A stretch of 64,000 nucleotides of DNA from Streptomyces hyaluromycini (GTDB lineage: Bacteria; Actinomycetota; Actinomycetes; Streptomycetales; Streptomycetaceae): contig NZ_BCFL01000020.1 of the NCBI RefSeq assembly GCF_002217755.1, positions 248,001 to 312,000 on the forward strand. The letters are read 5' to 3'. The notes below the pieces were generated by a model. The model saw only the letters and a list, made by a program, of their open reading frames with translations. It was not told the origin of the DNA and ran no database searches. This document shows positions 34,347 through 45,522 of this stretch, in pieces; the first letter of the stretch is position 1, and every line of letters begins with the position of its first letter. Position numbers and translations under genes: made by a program.

Positions 34347-34409
34347 GGAAGACACCGGTCTTCCGGCGCACTACGGACCGCGGAGCCGGGCCCCGGGCCC
34401 GGCTCCGCG
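34347..34409 (+). terminator. Two hairpins between DUF5133 gene and glgE
   Basis: First GGAAGAC-N4-GTCTTCC (34347-34364). Second, CGCGGAGCCGGGCCC (34379-34393) is complementary to GGGCCCGGCTCCGCG (34395-34409); only one base separates the arms, so the real loop will be larger. The second is about 20 bases upstream of the glgE start and could terminate the small gene or attenuate glgE. Confidence 0.65.
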
Positions 34410-34428
34410 CACGGCGGAGGTGAGACCC

Positions 34429-36410
34429 ATGAAGGCGACCGAGCCCATCGGCCGCGTTCCGGTGCGTGACGTCCGGCCCGCCGTGGAGTGCGGCGGGCGT
34501 CCGGTGAAGGCGGTCCCCGGCGAGACCTTCCAGGTCACCGCCACCGTCTTCCGCGAGGGCCATGACGCCGTCGGCGCCAATGTGGTGCTGTGCGACCCCG
34601 AGGGCCGGCCCGGCCCCTGGACCCCGATGCGGGAGCTGGTCTCCGGCACCGACCGCTGGGGCGCCGAGGTCACCCCGGACGCGACGGGCCGCTGGACGTA
34701 TCACGTGGAGTCCTGGAGCGCCCCGCTCGCCACCTGGCGGCAGCACGCCCGGGTGAAGATCCCGGCGGGCATCGACACCGGCCTGGTCCTGGAGGAGGGC
34801 GCCGGACTGTACGAGCGGGCGGCCGCCGGCGTCCCCGAGGGACGTGAACGCGAGCGGATCCTCGCGGCGGCCCGTGCCCTGGGCGACGACTCCCTCCCGC
34901 TGCACGCGCGGCTGGCGAACGCCCTCGCTCCCGAGGTGGACGAGGTCCTGGCGCGGTATCCGCTGCGGGAGCTGGTGACCGTCTCCGAGCCGTTGCCGCT
35001 GCTCGTGGAGCGTGAACGGGCCCTGTACGGCTCCTGGTACGAGTTCTTCCCCCGCTCCGAGGGGACACCGCAGCGGCCGCACGGCACGTTCCGGACAGCG
35101 GCCCGACGCCTGCCGAAGATCGCGGAGATGGGCTTCGACGTCGTCTACCTCCCCCCGATCCACCCCATCGGCACCACCTTCCGCAAGGGCCGCAACAACA
35201 CCCTCGACCCGGGACCGGAGGACGTCGGTGTGCCGTGGGCGATCGGCTCGCCCGAGGGCGGGCACGACGCCGTCCATCCGGACCTGGGGACCCTGGAGGA
35301 CTTCCAGTGGTTCGTCGCGGAGGCCGGCCGGCACGGCCTGGAGATCGCCCTGGACTTCGCGCTGCAGTGCTCGCCGGACCACCCCTGGGTGGAGAAGCAC
35401 CCCGAGTGGTTCCACCACCGCCCGGACGGCACCATCGCCTACGCCGAGAACCCGCCCAAGAAGTACCAGGACATCTACCCCATCGCCTTCGACGCCGACA
35501 TGCCCGGGCTGATCGCCGAGACCGTGCGGGTGCTGCGGCACTGGATGGACTGCGGGGTGCGGATCTTCCGCGTCGACAACCCCCACACCAAACCGGTGGT
35601 GTTCTGGGAGCGGGTGATCGCCGAGATCAACGCGGCCGACCCCGACGTGATCTTCCTCGCCGAGGCCTTCACCCGGCCCGCGATGATGCGCACCCTGGCC
35701 CAGACCGGCTTCCAGCAGTCCTACACCTACTTCACCTGGCGCAACACCAAGCAGGAACTCACCGAGTACCTCACCGAGCTGTCCGGCGAGTCCGCGGCCT
35801 GGATGCGGCCGAACTTCTTCGCCAACACCCCGGACATCCTGCACGCCTACCTCCAGCACGGCCACCGCCCCGCCTTCGAGGCCCGCGCCGTGCTCGCCGC
35901 CACCCTCTCCCCCACCTGGGGCATCTACAGCGGCTACGAACTCTGCGAGAACACCCCCCTGAAGGAAGGCAGCGAGGAGTACCTCGACTCCGAGAAGTAC
36001 CAACTCAGGCCACGCGACTGGGCACGCGCCGACACCGACGGCATCGCCCCCCTCATCACCCGCCTCAACACCGTCCGGCGCCGCCATCCCGCGCTCCGGC
36101 ACCTGCGCAACCTGAGCTTTCACCACACGGACAACGACTCCGTCATCGCCTACAGCAAGCGCACCGGGCCGGACACGGTTCTGGTGGTCGTCAGCCTCGA
36201 TCCGCACCACACCCAGGAGGCCACGGTCTCGTTGGACATGCCGCAACTCGGCCTGGACTGGAACGCCGTCCTGTCCGTGCAGGACGAACTGACGGGTGAG
36301 ACCTACTCATGGGGCAGGACCAACTTCGTGCGCCTCGTCCCCGGCCGGACGCCGGCACACGTGCTCCAGGTAGGGCGGCCGACACCAGCGAACGGAGGGC
36401 CCAGCGCGTC

Positions 36411-36414
<4 letters not shown>
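34429..36414 (+). CDS. glgE: Maltosyltransferase GlgE (alpha-1,4-glucan:maltose-1-phosphate)
   Basis: 661 residues from MKATEPIGRVPVRDVRP, with GGAGG nine bases upstream. N-terminal beta domain, GH13_3 barrel and a C-terminal beta domain. The nucleophile is Asp383 (GVRIFRVDNPHTKP) and the acid/base is Glu412 (VIFLAEAFTRP); their 29-residue spacing matches the characterised GlgE. Other family stretches: YLPPIHPIGTTFRKGRNNTL, EIALDFALQCSPDHPWV. It adds maltosyl units from maltose 1-phosphate to growing alpha-1,4-glucan. It is the first gene of glgE-treS-mak-glgB and overlaps treS by ATGA. Confidence 0.96.
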
Positions 36415-38129
<1,715 letters not shown>

Positions 38130-38160
38130 GCGTGCGGAGCCGAGGAAAGGACGCGTCACC

Positions 38161-39516
38161 ATGACGAAGACCGTTGACCTGCCCCGGGGCACGACGGCCG
38201 GCCTCGACCGGCCGCTGGTCTCGCTGGGCGGGCTGCTGCGCGACTGGCTGCCCCGGCAGCGCTGGTTCGCGGGCAAGGACCGGCCCGTCACGGAGCTGTC
38301 CGTGCTGTCCGTGACCGAACTCTTCCCCGGCTGCCTGCACCTGCTGGTCCACGCCGACCACTCCCCCGGCGGGGGTGCCGCCCCGTCCGGTGACTGCTAC
38401 CAGCTCCTGCTCGGCGTCCGCGAACACCGCGCGCCCAGGCTGGAGCGGGCCTACATAGGCCGGGCCGAGGACGGCCCGCTGGCCGGGCTCACGGTCTACG
38501 ACGCCCTGCACGACCCGCGCGCCGCCGAACTGCTCCTGGAGCGGCTGCGGATACCCGGCACGGCCGGCCCGCTGCGCTTCGAGACCGCCCCGGACGCCCG
38601 GATACCCGGCGGACTCGCGCCGCGGCTGCTGGACGCCGAGCAGTCCAACTCGTCGCTGGTGTACGGCGACTCCTACATCCTGAAGGTGTTCCGGCGGATC
38701 CAGCCCGGCATCAACCCGGACCTGGAGGTGCCCGGCGCACTGGCCGCACAGGGCTGCGCCCGGGTGCCGGCGCCGGTGGCCTGGTTCCGCACCACCGAAC
38801 CGAGCCCGGCGACGCTCGGGGTACTGCAGCCCTTCCTGCCCGGCGCGGCCGACGGCTGGACCCTCGCCCTGCGCGCGCTCGCGGCCGGGGACGACTTCAC
38901 CACCGAGGCACGGGAGCTGGGCCGGGCCACCGCGGAGGTGCATCTCGCGCTCGCCGCCGCCTTCCCGTCCGCCGTCCACGACGAACACAGCCGCACGGCG
39001 GAGGCGATGTCGGCGCGGCTGGACGCGGCCGCGCACGCGGTGCCTGCACTGCGGCCGTTCGTACCGGGGCTGCGCGGCGCCTTCGACGCGCTCGCCACCT
39101 GCGACGCGGGACCGCTGACCCAGCGGATCCACGGCGACCTCCATCTCGGGCAGGTGCTGCGGGCGGAACACGAGTGGTTCGTCATCGACTTCGAGGGCGA
39201 GCCGTCCCGGCCGCTCGCCGAGCGGCGCAGCACCCAGTCGCCGGTGCGCGACGTCGCCGGGATGCTCCGCTCCTTCGACTACGCGGCCCGGCAGCGCCGC
39301 CCCTGGCGTCCGGAGTGGGCCCGCCGCTGCCGGGAGGCCTACTGCGCGGGTTACGCTGCGCGGGCCGGCTGGGACCCGCGCAAGAAGCACGCACTGCTGC
39401 GCGCCCACGAGACGGACCGCGCGGTGTACGAGGTGGTGTACGAGGCCCGGCACCGGCCGGCCTGGCTTCCGGTTCCGATGGCCGCGATCGAGCGGCTCGC
39501 CCGCTGGAGAGGCTGA
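38161..39516 (+). CDS. mak: Maltokinase (Mak/Pep2)
   Basis: 451 residues from MTKTVDLPRG, with GAGGAAAGG upstream. N-terminal cap region LRDWLPRQRWFAGKDRP, characteristic of Mak; ATP-binding lysine in SYILKVFRRI; catalytic loop IHGDLHLGQVLRAEHEWFVI and DFEGEP, the Brenner/HGDL and DFG-like parts of an aminoglycoside-kinase-like fold. It phosphorylates maltose to maltose 1-phosphate with ATP. The distance to treS is short and the next gene, glgB, starts nine bases after its stop, so all are one operon. Confidence 0.94.
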   Translation: MTKTVDLPRGTTAGLDRPLVSLGGLLRDWLPRQRWFAGKDRPVTELSVLSVTELFPGCLHLLVHADHSPGGGAAPSGDCYQLLLGVREHRAPRLERAYIGRAEDGPLAGLTVYDALHDPRAAELLLERLRIPGTAGPLRFETAPDARIPGGLAPRLLDAEQSNSSLVYGDSYILKVFRRIQPGINPDLEVPGALAAQGCARVPAPVAWFRTTEPSPATLGVLQPFLPGAADGWTLALRALAAGDDFTTEARELGRATAEVHLALAAAFPSAVHDEHSRTAEAMSARLDAAAHAVPALRPFVPGLRGAFDALATCDAGPLTQRIHGDLHLGQVLRAEHEWFVIDFEGEPSRPLAERRSTQSPVRDVAGMLRSFDYAARQRRPWRPEWARRCREAYCAGYAARAGWDPRKKHALLRAHETDRAVYEVVYEARHRPAWLPVPMAAIERLARWRG

Positions 39517-39524
39517 CTGACGTC

Positions 39525-41729
39525 ATGGCACTGCGCGACTCCTCGCTCCCCGAGCCCTCCGGCCCCTCCCGTCCCACGGCCCCGCCGCTGCACGCCGCCG
39601 ACCGCGGGCGCCTGCTCGCGGGCGCCCACCACGATCCGCACGCCCTGCTGGGCGCCCGCCCGGTGGACGGCGGCACCCTCTTCCGGACGCTGCGGCCGCA
39701 CGCCCGCGGCGTGAGCGTGCTCGTGGACGGGGTGCGCAGCCCCCTGGCGCCGGAGGACGACGGGTTCTTCGCGTCCGTCCTGCCGTACGCCGAGGTCCCG
39801 TCGTACACCCTCCTCGTCGCGTACGAGGACGGCGAGCACGAGGTCCACGACCCGTACCGCTTTCTGCCCGCCCTCGGTGAGTTCGACCTGCATCTGATCC
39901 GGGAGGGGCGGCACGAGCAGCTGTGGAAGGCGCTCGGTGCCGAGCCGATGACCCATGACGGGGTGGCCGGCACCCGGTTCACCGTGTGGGCGCCGAACGC
40001 CCGGGGTGTGCGGGTGGCCGGGGACTTCACGTGCTGGGACGGCACGCAGTTCCCGATGCGTTCGCTGGGCGCGGCCGGGGTGTGGGAGCTGTTCCTGCCG
40101 GGGGTGGGCGAGGGCGCGCGGTACAAGTTCGAGATCACGTCCCGGCACGGCGGCCGGTTCCTCAAGGCGGACCCGATGGCCAGGCGGACGGAGGTGCCCC
40201 CCGCGACCGCGTCGATCGTGACGGTCTCGCACTACGAGTGGGACGACGCGGAGTGGATGGCGCACCGGGGTGACGTCCCGGTGCACGAGGCACCGTTCTC
40301 GGTGTACGAGGTGCACCTGCCGTCCTGGCGGCCGGGCCTGAGCTACCGCGAACTGGCCGAGGAACTCCCCGCGTACGTCGACGACCTGGGCTTCACACAC
40401 GTCGAGTTCATGCCGGTCGCCGAGCACCCCTTCGGCGGCTCCTGGGGCTACCAGGTCACCGGCTTCTACGCGCCGACCTCCCGGCTCGGCACCCCCGACG
40501 ACTTCAAGTACCTGGTCGACGCCCTGCACCGGGCCGGCATCGGCGTGATCATGGACTGGGTGCCGGCCCACTTCCCCAAGGACGACTGGGCGCTGGCCCG
40601 CTTCGACGGGGATCCGCTGTACGAGCCCGGGGACGAGCGGCGGGCCGAGCATCCGGACTGGGGGACCTACGAGTTCGACCTCGGCCGGGTGGAGGTGCGC
40701 AACTTCCTGGTCGCCAACGCCGTGTACTGGTGCGAGGAGTTCCACGTCGACGGGCTGCGGGTGGACGCGGTCGCCTCGATGCTCTACCTCGACTACTCGC
40801 GGGACTCCGGGCAGTGGACGCCCAACGTGTTCGGCGGGCGCGAGGACCTGGACGCGGTGGCGTTCCTGCAGGAGATGAACGCGACCGTGTACCGGCGGGC
40901 GCCCGGGGTGGTGACCATCGCCGAGGAGTCCACCGCGTGGGACGGGGTGACCCGGCCGACCGACAGCGGCGGGCTGGGCTTCGGCCTGAAGTGGAACATG
41001 GGCTGGATGCACGACTCGCTGGAGTACATCCGGCACGAACCGGTGCATCGCAAGTACCACCACCACGAGATGACCTTCTCGATGGTCTACGCGTACAGCG
41101 AGAACTACGTCCTGCCCATCTCCCACGACGAGGTCGTGCACGGCAAGCGCTCGCTCGTCTCGAAGATGCCCGGCGACTGGTGGCAGCAGCGTGCCAACCA
41201 CCGCGCGTATCTGGCCTTCATGTGGGCCCACCCGGGCAAGCAACTGCTCTTCATGGGGCAGGAGTTCGCCCAGGGCGGCGAGTGGTCCCACGCCGACGGC
41301 CCGGACTGGTGGCTGCTCGACCCCGGGTACGGGGCCGAGGCCGATCACCGGGGTGTCCGGGATCTGGTCCGCGATCTCAACTCCGGGTACCGCGCGCACC
41401 CCGCGCTGTGGCAGCGGGACACCGATCCGGCGGGTTTCCAGTGGGTCCTGGGTGACGCGGCCGAGGACAACGTCTTCGCCTTCCTGAGGTTCGATGCCGA
41501 GGCCCGGCCCCTGTTGGCGGTCTCCAACCTCTCCCCCGTGGTCCGCCCCGGCTACCGCCTGGGCGTGCCCAAGGGGATGCCCGTCTGGCAGGAGATCCTC
41601 AACACCGACAGCGCTCGGTACGGCGGCGGGGACGTCGTCAGCCGGGGGCCGCTGCTCGCCGACGAGGGCGCTCTGCGGCTCACGCTGCCCCCGCTCGGCA
41701 CGGTATGGCTGGAGCCTGTCGCCCCGTAG
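39525..41729 (+). CDS. glgB: 1,4-alpha-glucan branching enzyme GlgB
   Basis: 734 residues from MALRDSSLPE; the site GGAGAGG ends in the mak stop region. N1-type leader and CBM48 (GTRFTVWAPNARGVRVAGDF), then the GH13_9 barrel: VEFMPVAEHPFGGSWGYQV, GIGVIMDWVPAHFPKD, nucleophile Asp414 (VDGLRVDAVASMLYLDYSR), acid Glu467 (TIAEESTAWDGVTRP) and PISHDEVVHGKRSL. The 53-residue spacing equals that of E. coli GlgB. It creates alpha-1,6 branches in the glucan made by GlgE. It is the last gene of the pathway operon; the carboxylate-amine ligase starts about 100 bases on. Confidence 0.96.
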   Translation: MALRDSSLPEPSGPSRPTAPPLHAADRGRLLAGAHHDPHALLGARPVDGGTLFRTLRPHARGVSVLVDGVRSPLAPEDDGFFASVLPYAEVPSYTLLVAYEDGEHEVHDPYRFLPALGEFDLHLIREGRHEQLWKALGAEPMTHDGVAGTRFTVWAPNARGVRVAGDFTCWDGTQFPMRSLGAAGVWELFLPGVGEGARYKFEITSRHGGRFLKADPMARRTEVPPATASIVTVSHYEWDDAEWMAHRGDVPVHEAPFSVYEVHLPSWRPGLSYRELAEELPAYVDDLGFTHVEFMPVAEHPFGGSWGYQVTGFYAPTSRLGTPDDFKYLVDALHRAGIGVIMDWVPAHFPKDDWALARFDGDPLYEPGDERRAEHPDWGTYEFDLGRVEVRNFLVANAVYWCEEFHVDGLRVDAVASMLYLDYSRDSGQWTPNVFGGREDLDAVAFLQEMNATVYRRAPGVVTIAEESTAWDGVTRPTDSGGLGFGLKWNMGWMHDSLEYIRHEPVHRKYHHHEMTFSMVYAYSENYVLPISHDEVVHGKRSLVSKMPGDWWQQRANHRAYLAFMWAHPGKQLLFMGQEFAQGGEWSHADGPDWWLLDPGYGAEADHRGVRDLVRDLNSGYRAHPALWQRDTDPAGFQWVLGDAAEDNVFAFLRFDAEARPLLAVSNLSPVVRPGYRLGVPKGMPVWQEILNTDSARYGGGDVVSRGPLLADEGALRLTLPPLGTVWLEPVAP

Positions 41730-41831
41730 CCCGTCGAGGGCTCCGTCACGTGTTTCCACGGCCGGGTTCGGGCAGTCCGGGTGGAAAGACCCCGCCGCGT
41801 CGGTCGCGGCCCGGCCGGAGGGCGGTTCCCT

Positions 41832-42923
41832 GTGCTGCGTACCGTCGGAGTGGAGGAAGAACTCCTGCTGGTCCACCCGGACAGCGGGGAGCCCGTGCCC
41901 TGGTCGGCCGCCGTCGTCGACCGGGCCGCCCAGGACGATCCCGAGCAGGCCGTGTTCCAGAAGGAACTGTTCGGGCAGATGCTGGAGCTCGCCACCAGTC
42001 CGCAGCGGGACATGGCGGAGCTCGGTGCCGAGATCGCCGGCTGCCGCAAGGAGGCGGGCCGGCTGGCGGGCGAGATCGGCTGCGCGGTCGCGGCGCTCGC
42101 CACCTGCCCCCTGCCGGTCGCCCCGGCGCTCACCCGGCACGAGCGGTACCACTGGATGGCCGGGCGGTTCGGCGCCGCCATGGTGGACTGGTTCGTCTGC
42201 GGCTGCCATGTGCACGTGTCGGTGGAGTCCGACGAGGAGGGGGTCGCCGTCCTCGACCGGCTGCGGCCGTGGCTTCCGGTGCTGCGCGCGCTCAGCGCCA
42301 ACTCGCCGTTCTGGCAGGGCCGGGACTCCGGTTACGCCAGCTTCCGCAGCCGGCTGTGGGCGCGCGGCCCGTCGGCGGGACCGACCGAACTGTTCGGCTC
42401 GGCCGAGCGCTACCGGCAACGGGTCGCGGACATGGTGGCCAGCGGGGTCATCCTCGACACGGGGATGGTGTACTTCGACGCCCGCCTGTCCACGCGCTAC
42501 CCGACGGTGGAGATCCGGGTGGCCGACGTGTGCCTGCGGGCGGACACCACCGTCCTCGTCGCCACGCTGATCCGCGCCCTGGTGGAGACGGCCGCACGCG
42601 ACTGGCGGGCCGGGCGGCCGCCGCTCGATCCCGGCGTGAGCATGCTCCGGCTGGCCTCCTGGCAGGCCGCCCGCAACGGGCTGGAGCAGGACCTCCTCGA
42701 CCCGGTGACCATGCGGCCCCGGCCCGCCGCCGAGGTGGTGCGCACGCTGCTGGCGCACACCGCGGAGGCGCTCGCCGACAGCGGTGACGCCCTCGGCGTC
42801 GAGGAGGCCGTCGCACAGTTGCTGCACAGAGGCACCGGCGCCCGCGAGCAGCGGTCGTTCCTGGAGCGCACCGGGAGCCTGCGGGACGTCGTCGTGGAGT
42901 GTGTGCGCCGCACCCAGGGCTGA
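41832..42923 (+). CDS. Carboxylate-amine ligase, YbdK/GCS2 family
   Basis: 363 residues from the GTG at VLRTVGVEEELLLV, with GGAGG about ten bases upstream. The conserved start TVGVEEELLLVHPDSGE and ATP-grasp-like motifs ELFGQMLELATSPQ, CGCHVHVSVES, PTVEIRVADVCL mark the GCS2 (YbdK) family: ATP-dependent ligases that join a carboxylate to an amine, in the best-studied case glutamate to cysteine with weak activity. The biological substrate of most YbdK proteins is unknown. It follows glgB in the same direction and may be read through from the glycogen operon. It is not the main GshA. Confidence 0.87.
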   Translation: MLRTVGVEEELLLVHPDSGEPVPWSAAVVDRAAQDDPEQAVFQKELFGQMLELATSPQRDMAELGAEIAGCRKEAGRLAGEIGCAVAALATCPLPVAPALTRHERYHWMAGRFGAAMVDWFVCGCHVHVSVESDEEGVAVLDRLRPWLPVLRALSANSPFWQGRDSGYASFRSRLWARGPSAGPTELFGSAERYRQRVADMVASGVILDTGMVYFDARLSTRYPTVEIRVADVCLRADTTVLVATLIRALVETAARDWRAGRPPLDPGVSMLRLASWQAARNGLEQDLLDPVTMRPRPAAEVVRTLLAHTAEALADSGDALGVEEAVAQLLHRGTGAREQRSFLERTGSLRDVVVECVRRTQG

Positions 42924-43064
42924 ACTCCGGGGCTGAGCTTTGTCATCAGGTGGAAACGAGTTGACCGTTCCCGACACGGGCCGCACTCCCCTGGGCTAGA
43001 TTCGACCCTCGTCGACAACAGTACCGATCGGGAGGGTCACCCTCCGTACTTCCAGGAGCAGTGC

Positions 43065-44966
43065 ATGCGCGACTACGCCCTCGCTCCGACGACCGCTTCG
43101 ACCCTGGCCGGCGGGCTCGCCGACAGCGTCTTCGAGACGGCGGACCGGAACCCCACACTGCCGGTGCTGGCGCGCCGGACCGAGGCCGGCGCGGGCTGGG
43201 AGGAGGTCACCGCGGTCGAACTGCGGGACGAGGTGGTCGACCTGGCCAAGGGTCTGATCGCGTCGGGGATCTCGCCCGGGCAGCGGGTGGCCATGATGGC
43301 GCGGACGCGCTACGAGTGGACGGTGTTCGGCCTCGCGCTGTGGTCGGTGGGGGCCGAGGTGGTGCCGATCCACCCGACGTCCGCGCGGGACCAGGTCGAG
43401 TGGATCCTGCGGGACGCCCGCTGTGTGGCCGTGGTGGTCGAGGACGACCGGGCGGTGATGACCGTCGGCACCGTGTGCGAGGGGCTGCCCGGGCTCAAGC
43501 ACGTGTGGCAGCTGGACGCGGGGGTGCTGCCCGAGCTGGTGCAGAAGGGCGCGTTGGTCCCGCTGACCACGGTGGAGTCGCTGCGCCGGATCGTGATGCC
43601 GGACTCCACGGCGGCCATCACCTACACGTCGGGCACCTCGGGGCGTCCGCTGGGCTGCGCGCTGAGCCACCGCGGGCTGGCGTACCCCTGCGACACCCTG
43701 CTGGCGGGCTGGGGGCACACCGCGGCGCGCCCGGGCGAACAGGCCTCCGTCCTGGCCTTCCTGCCGTTCTCCCACGTGTACGGCCTGATGGTCATGGTGA
43801 TGTGTCTGCGCGGCGGGATCCTGATGGGTCACGAGCCGGAGATGACCGAGGCCGCGCTGGCGGCGGCCCTGGCCACGTTCCGGCCGACCTATCTGTACGC
43901 GGTGCCGTCGGTGCTGGAGAAGGTGTACAAGACGTTCCTGCGCACCTCCCAGCAGCACGGCCGGGGCGCCCTGTTCGAGCGGGCCGCGGAGACCGCCCGG
44001 GACTTCGCCGCCGCCCTGGAGCGGCAGCGGCTGGGCACCGGTGCCGGACCCGCCTTCGACCTGCGGCTGCAACACGCCCTGTACGAGCGGACGGTGTACC
44101 GCAAGCTGCGGGGGGCACTCGGCGGCCGGGTGCTGCGGGCCACCTCCGGCGGCTCCTCGCTGAGCCGTGAACTCACCCTGTTCTACGAGGGCATCGGCAT
44201 GTACGTCCACGACGGCTACGGCCTCACCGAGTCCAGCGGCGGGATCACCATGCAGCCGCTGGGCCGCGAGAAGTCGGGCACGGTGGGCCAGGCGCTGCCC
44301 GGCACCCAGATCCAGGTGGCCGAAGACGGCGAGATCCTGGTGCGCGGTCCGTCGGTGTTCCAGGGGTACGTCGGTGACGACTACGCGACCCGGGCCGCGT
44401 TGCGCGGCGGCTGGCTGGCCACCGGGGACATCGGGCGGCTGGACTCCGAGGGCTATCTGACCATCACGGGCCGCAAGAAGGACATCATCATCACCAGCAG
44501 CGGCAAGAGCGTGGCCCCGGCCCCGCTGGAGCAGCGGCTGCGGATGCACCCGCTGGTGCACCAGGCGGTGGTCGTCGGCGACGACCGGCCCTGCGTGGGC
44601 GCGCTGATCACCCTGGACCCGGACTTCCTCGCCCACTGGCGGGGAGCGCTCGCGCTGCCGGGCGACTCGCCGGGGCGCGAGGCGCGCGAGGAGAACGCGC
44701 TGCGCGAGGAGATCGCCCGCGCCATCGCGTCCGCCAACAGCGTGGTGTCCCGCTCCGAGTCGATCCGGGTCTACCGGGTGATCCAGGAACCGTTCGCCCC
44801 GGGCAACGGCATGCTGACGCCGTCGATGAAGCTGCGCCGGGACGCCATCGCGCGCCACTACGCGGCCGAGATCGACGCCATGTACCAGGCCCGCTCCCAG
44901 GCGGTGCGCCGGCCGGGCCAGCCGGAGCCGGCCGACTGGGACGACTCGGACAACGTGTTCCGCTGA
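43065..44966 (+). CDS. AMP-dependent long-chain acyl-CoA ligase (FadD15-like)
   Basis: 633 residues; CCAGGAG is six bases upstream. ATP/AMP motifs: TYTSGTSGRPLGCALSHRGL (P-loop), FLPFSHVYG, GYGLTESSGGITM, WLATGDIGRLDSEGYLTITG and GRKKDIIITSSGKSVAP with the late lysine PSMKLRRD. Such ligases activate long-chain fatty acids in two steps through an acyl-AMP. The leader carries a short hairpin GGAGGG-TCA-CCCTCC (43031-43045) just before the ribosome site. It is separate from the glgB operon (141 bases) and convergent with nothing. The substrate chain length is not known. Confidence 0.9.
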   Translation: MRDYALAPTTASTLAGGLADSVFETADRNPTLPVLARRTEAGAGWEEVTAVELRDEVVDLAKGLIASGISPGQRVAMMARTRYEWTVFGLALWSVGAEVVPIHPTSARDQVEWILRDARCVAVVVEDDRAVMTVGTVCEGLPGLKHVWQLDAGVLPELVQKGALVPLTTVESLRRIVMPDSTAAITYTSGTSGRPLGCALSHRGLAYPCDTLLAGWGHTAARPGEQASVLAFLPFSHVYGLMVMVMCLRGGILMGHEPEMTEAALAAALATFRPTYLYAVPSVLEKVYKTFLRTSQQHGRGALFERAAETARDFAAALERQRLGTGAGPAFDLRLQHALYERTVYRKLRGALGGRVLRATSGGSSLSRELTLFYEGIGMYVHDGYGLTESSGGITMQPLGREKSGTVGQALPGTQIQVAEDGEILVRGPSVFQGYVGDDYATRAALRGGWLATGDIGRLDSEGYLTITGRKKDIIITSSGKSVAPAPLEQRLRMHPLVHQAVVVGDDRPCVGALITLDPDFLAHWRGALALPGDSPGREAREENALREEIARAIASANSVVSRSESIRVYRVIQEPFAPGNGMLTPSMKLRRDAIARHYAAEIDAMYQARSQAVRRPGQPEPADWDDSDNVFR

Positions 44967-45060
44967 ACGGATCACGCGTATCCGAGGCCAGGGTGGGAAC
45001 TCGCCGCTCAGGGAGAGAGCAGCGCGACGGCGGCCCCTTCCCGGGGCTGGAAGTGACGAG

Positions 45061-45495
45061 ATGGGAACCGGACCACGGCGGGACGACGGCCGATCCGTGG
45101 AGGAGCCCGACGGATGCAGGGTCTCCTTCCCGGGCCGGCTCCGCGATGTGACCGGCGCCCGGCTCGCCGCCGACGGCTACCTCGCCGGCCTCTCGCGCAG
45201 CTCGCCGCCCACCGGTCCCGACTGCTGGAACGACATCCTGCTGGTCGTGACGGAGCTGGCCGCCAACGTCGTCCAGTACGCGCCGGGCCCCTTCGAGCTG
45301 CGGATGCGCCGTACCTACGACGGCGTCCACGTCACCGTGCACGACACCAGCCGGGTCCGGCCCGAGCCGCGGCCGTTCCACCCGCACGGGGGCGGGGGCG
45401 GCATCGGCTGGCATCTGCTGCACACCCTGTGCGACCAGGTCAGCGTGGTCGTCACCGGGGACGGCAAGGATGTTCACGCCTTCCTGCCCTGGTGA
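45061..45495 (+). CDS. HATPase-like (anti-sigma type) protein
   Basis: 144 residues. HATPase_c features: N-box LLVVTELAANVVQYAPGPF, strand LRMRRTYDGVHVTVHDTS and G-box-like GGGGGIGWHLLHTLCDQVSV. This is the RsbW/SpoIIAB-like single-domain group that is much expanded in Streptomyces. Members bind sigma factors or act as phosphoswitches with anti-anti-sigma proteins. The nearest sigma genes are 16 kb to the left and 5 kb to the right, so the partner is not fixed. It is followed within 30 bases by a convergent methyltransferase gene. Confidence 0.82.
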   Translation: MGTGPRRDDGRSVEEPDGCRVSFPGRLRDVTGARLAADGYLAGLSRSSPPTGPDCWNDILLVVTELAANVVQYAPGPFELRMRRTYDGVHVTVHDTSRVRPEPRPFHPHGGGGGIGWHLLHTLCDQVSVVVTGDGKDVHAFLPW

Positions 45496-45522
45496 AGTCC
45501 GCCCGGCCGGGGCCGGGTGCGG

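Noticed and set aside
34379..34409. Hairpin before glgE considered as a riboswitch
   Set aside because: It is a simple GC stem with no aptamer-like conserved bases, so it is listed as terminator or attenuator only.
39351..42986. 1211-codon open frame antisense to mak, glgB and the ligase
   Set aside because: All three plus-strand genes have full motifs and ribosome sites. The antisense frame is Pro/Arg/Gly/His-rich without any recognisable domain.
42961..43002. TTGACC and TAGATT upstream of the acyl-CoA ligase gene considered as a -35/-10 promoter pair
   Set aside because: The spacing is 30 bases, too long for a standard promoter.
43021..43050. Hairpin in the leader of the acyl-CoA ligase gene considered as a terminator
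   Set aside because: The stem is only six bases with a three-base loop just before the ribosome site, so it is mentioned only in the gene entry.
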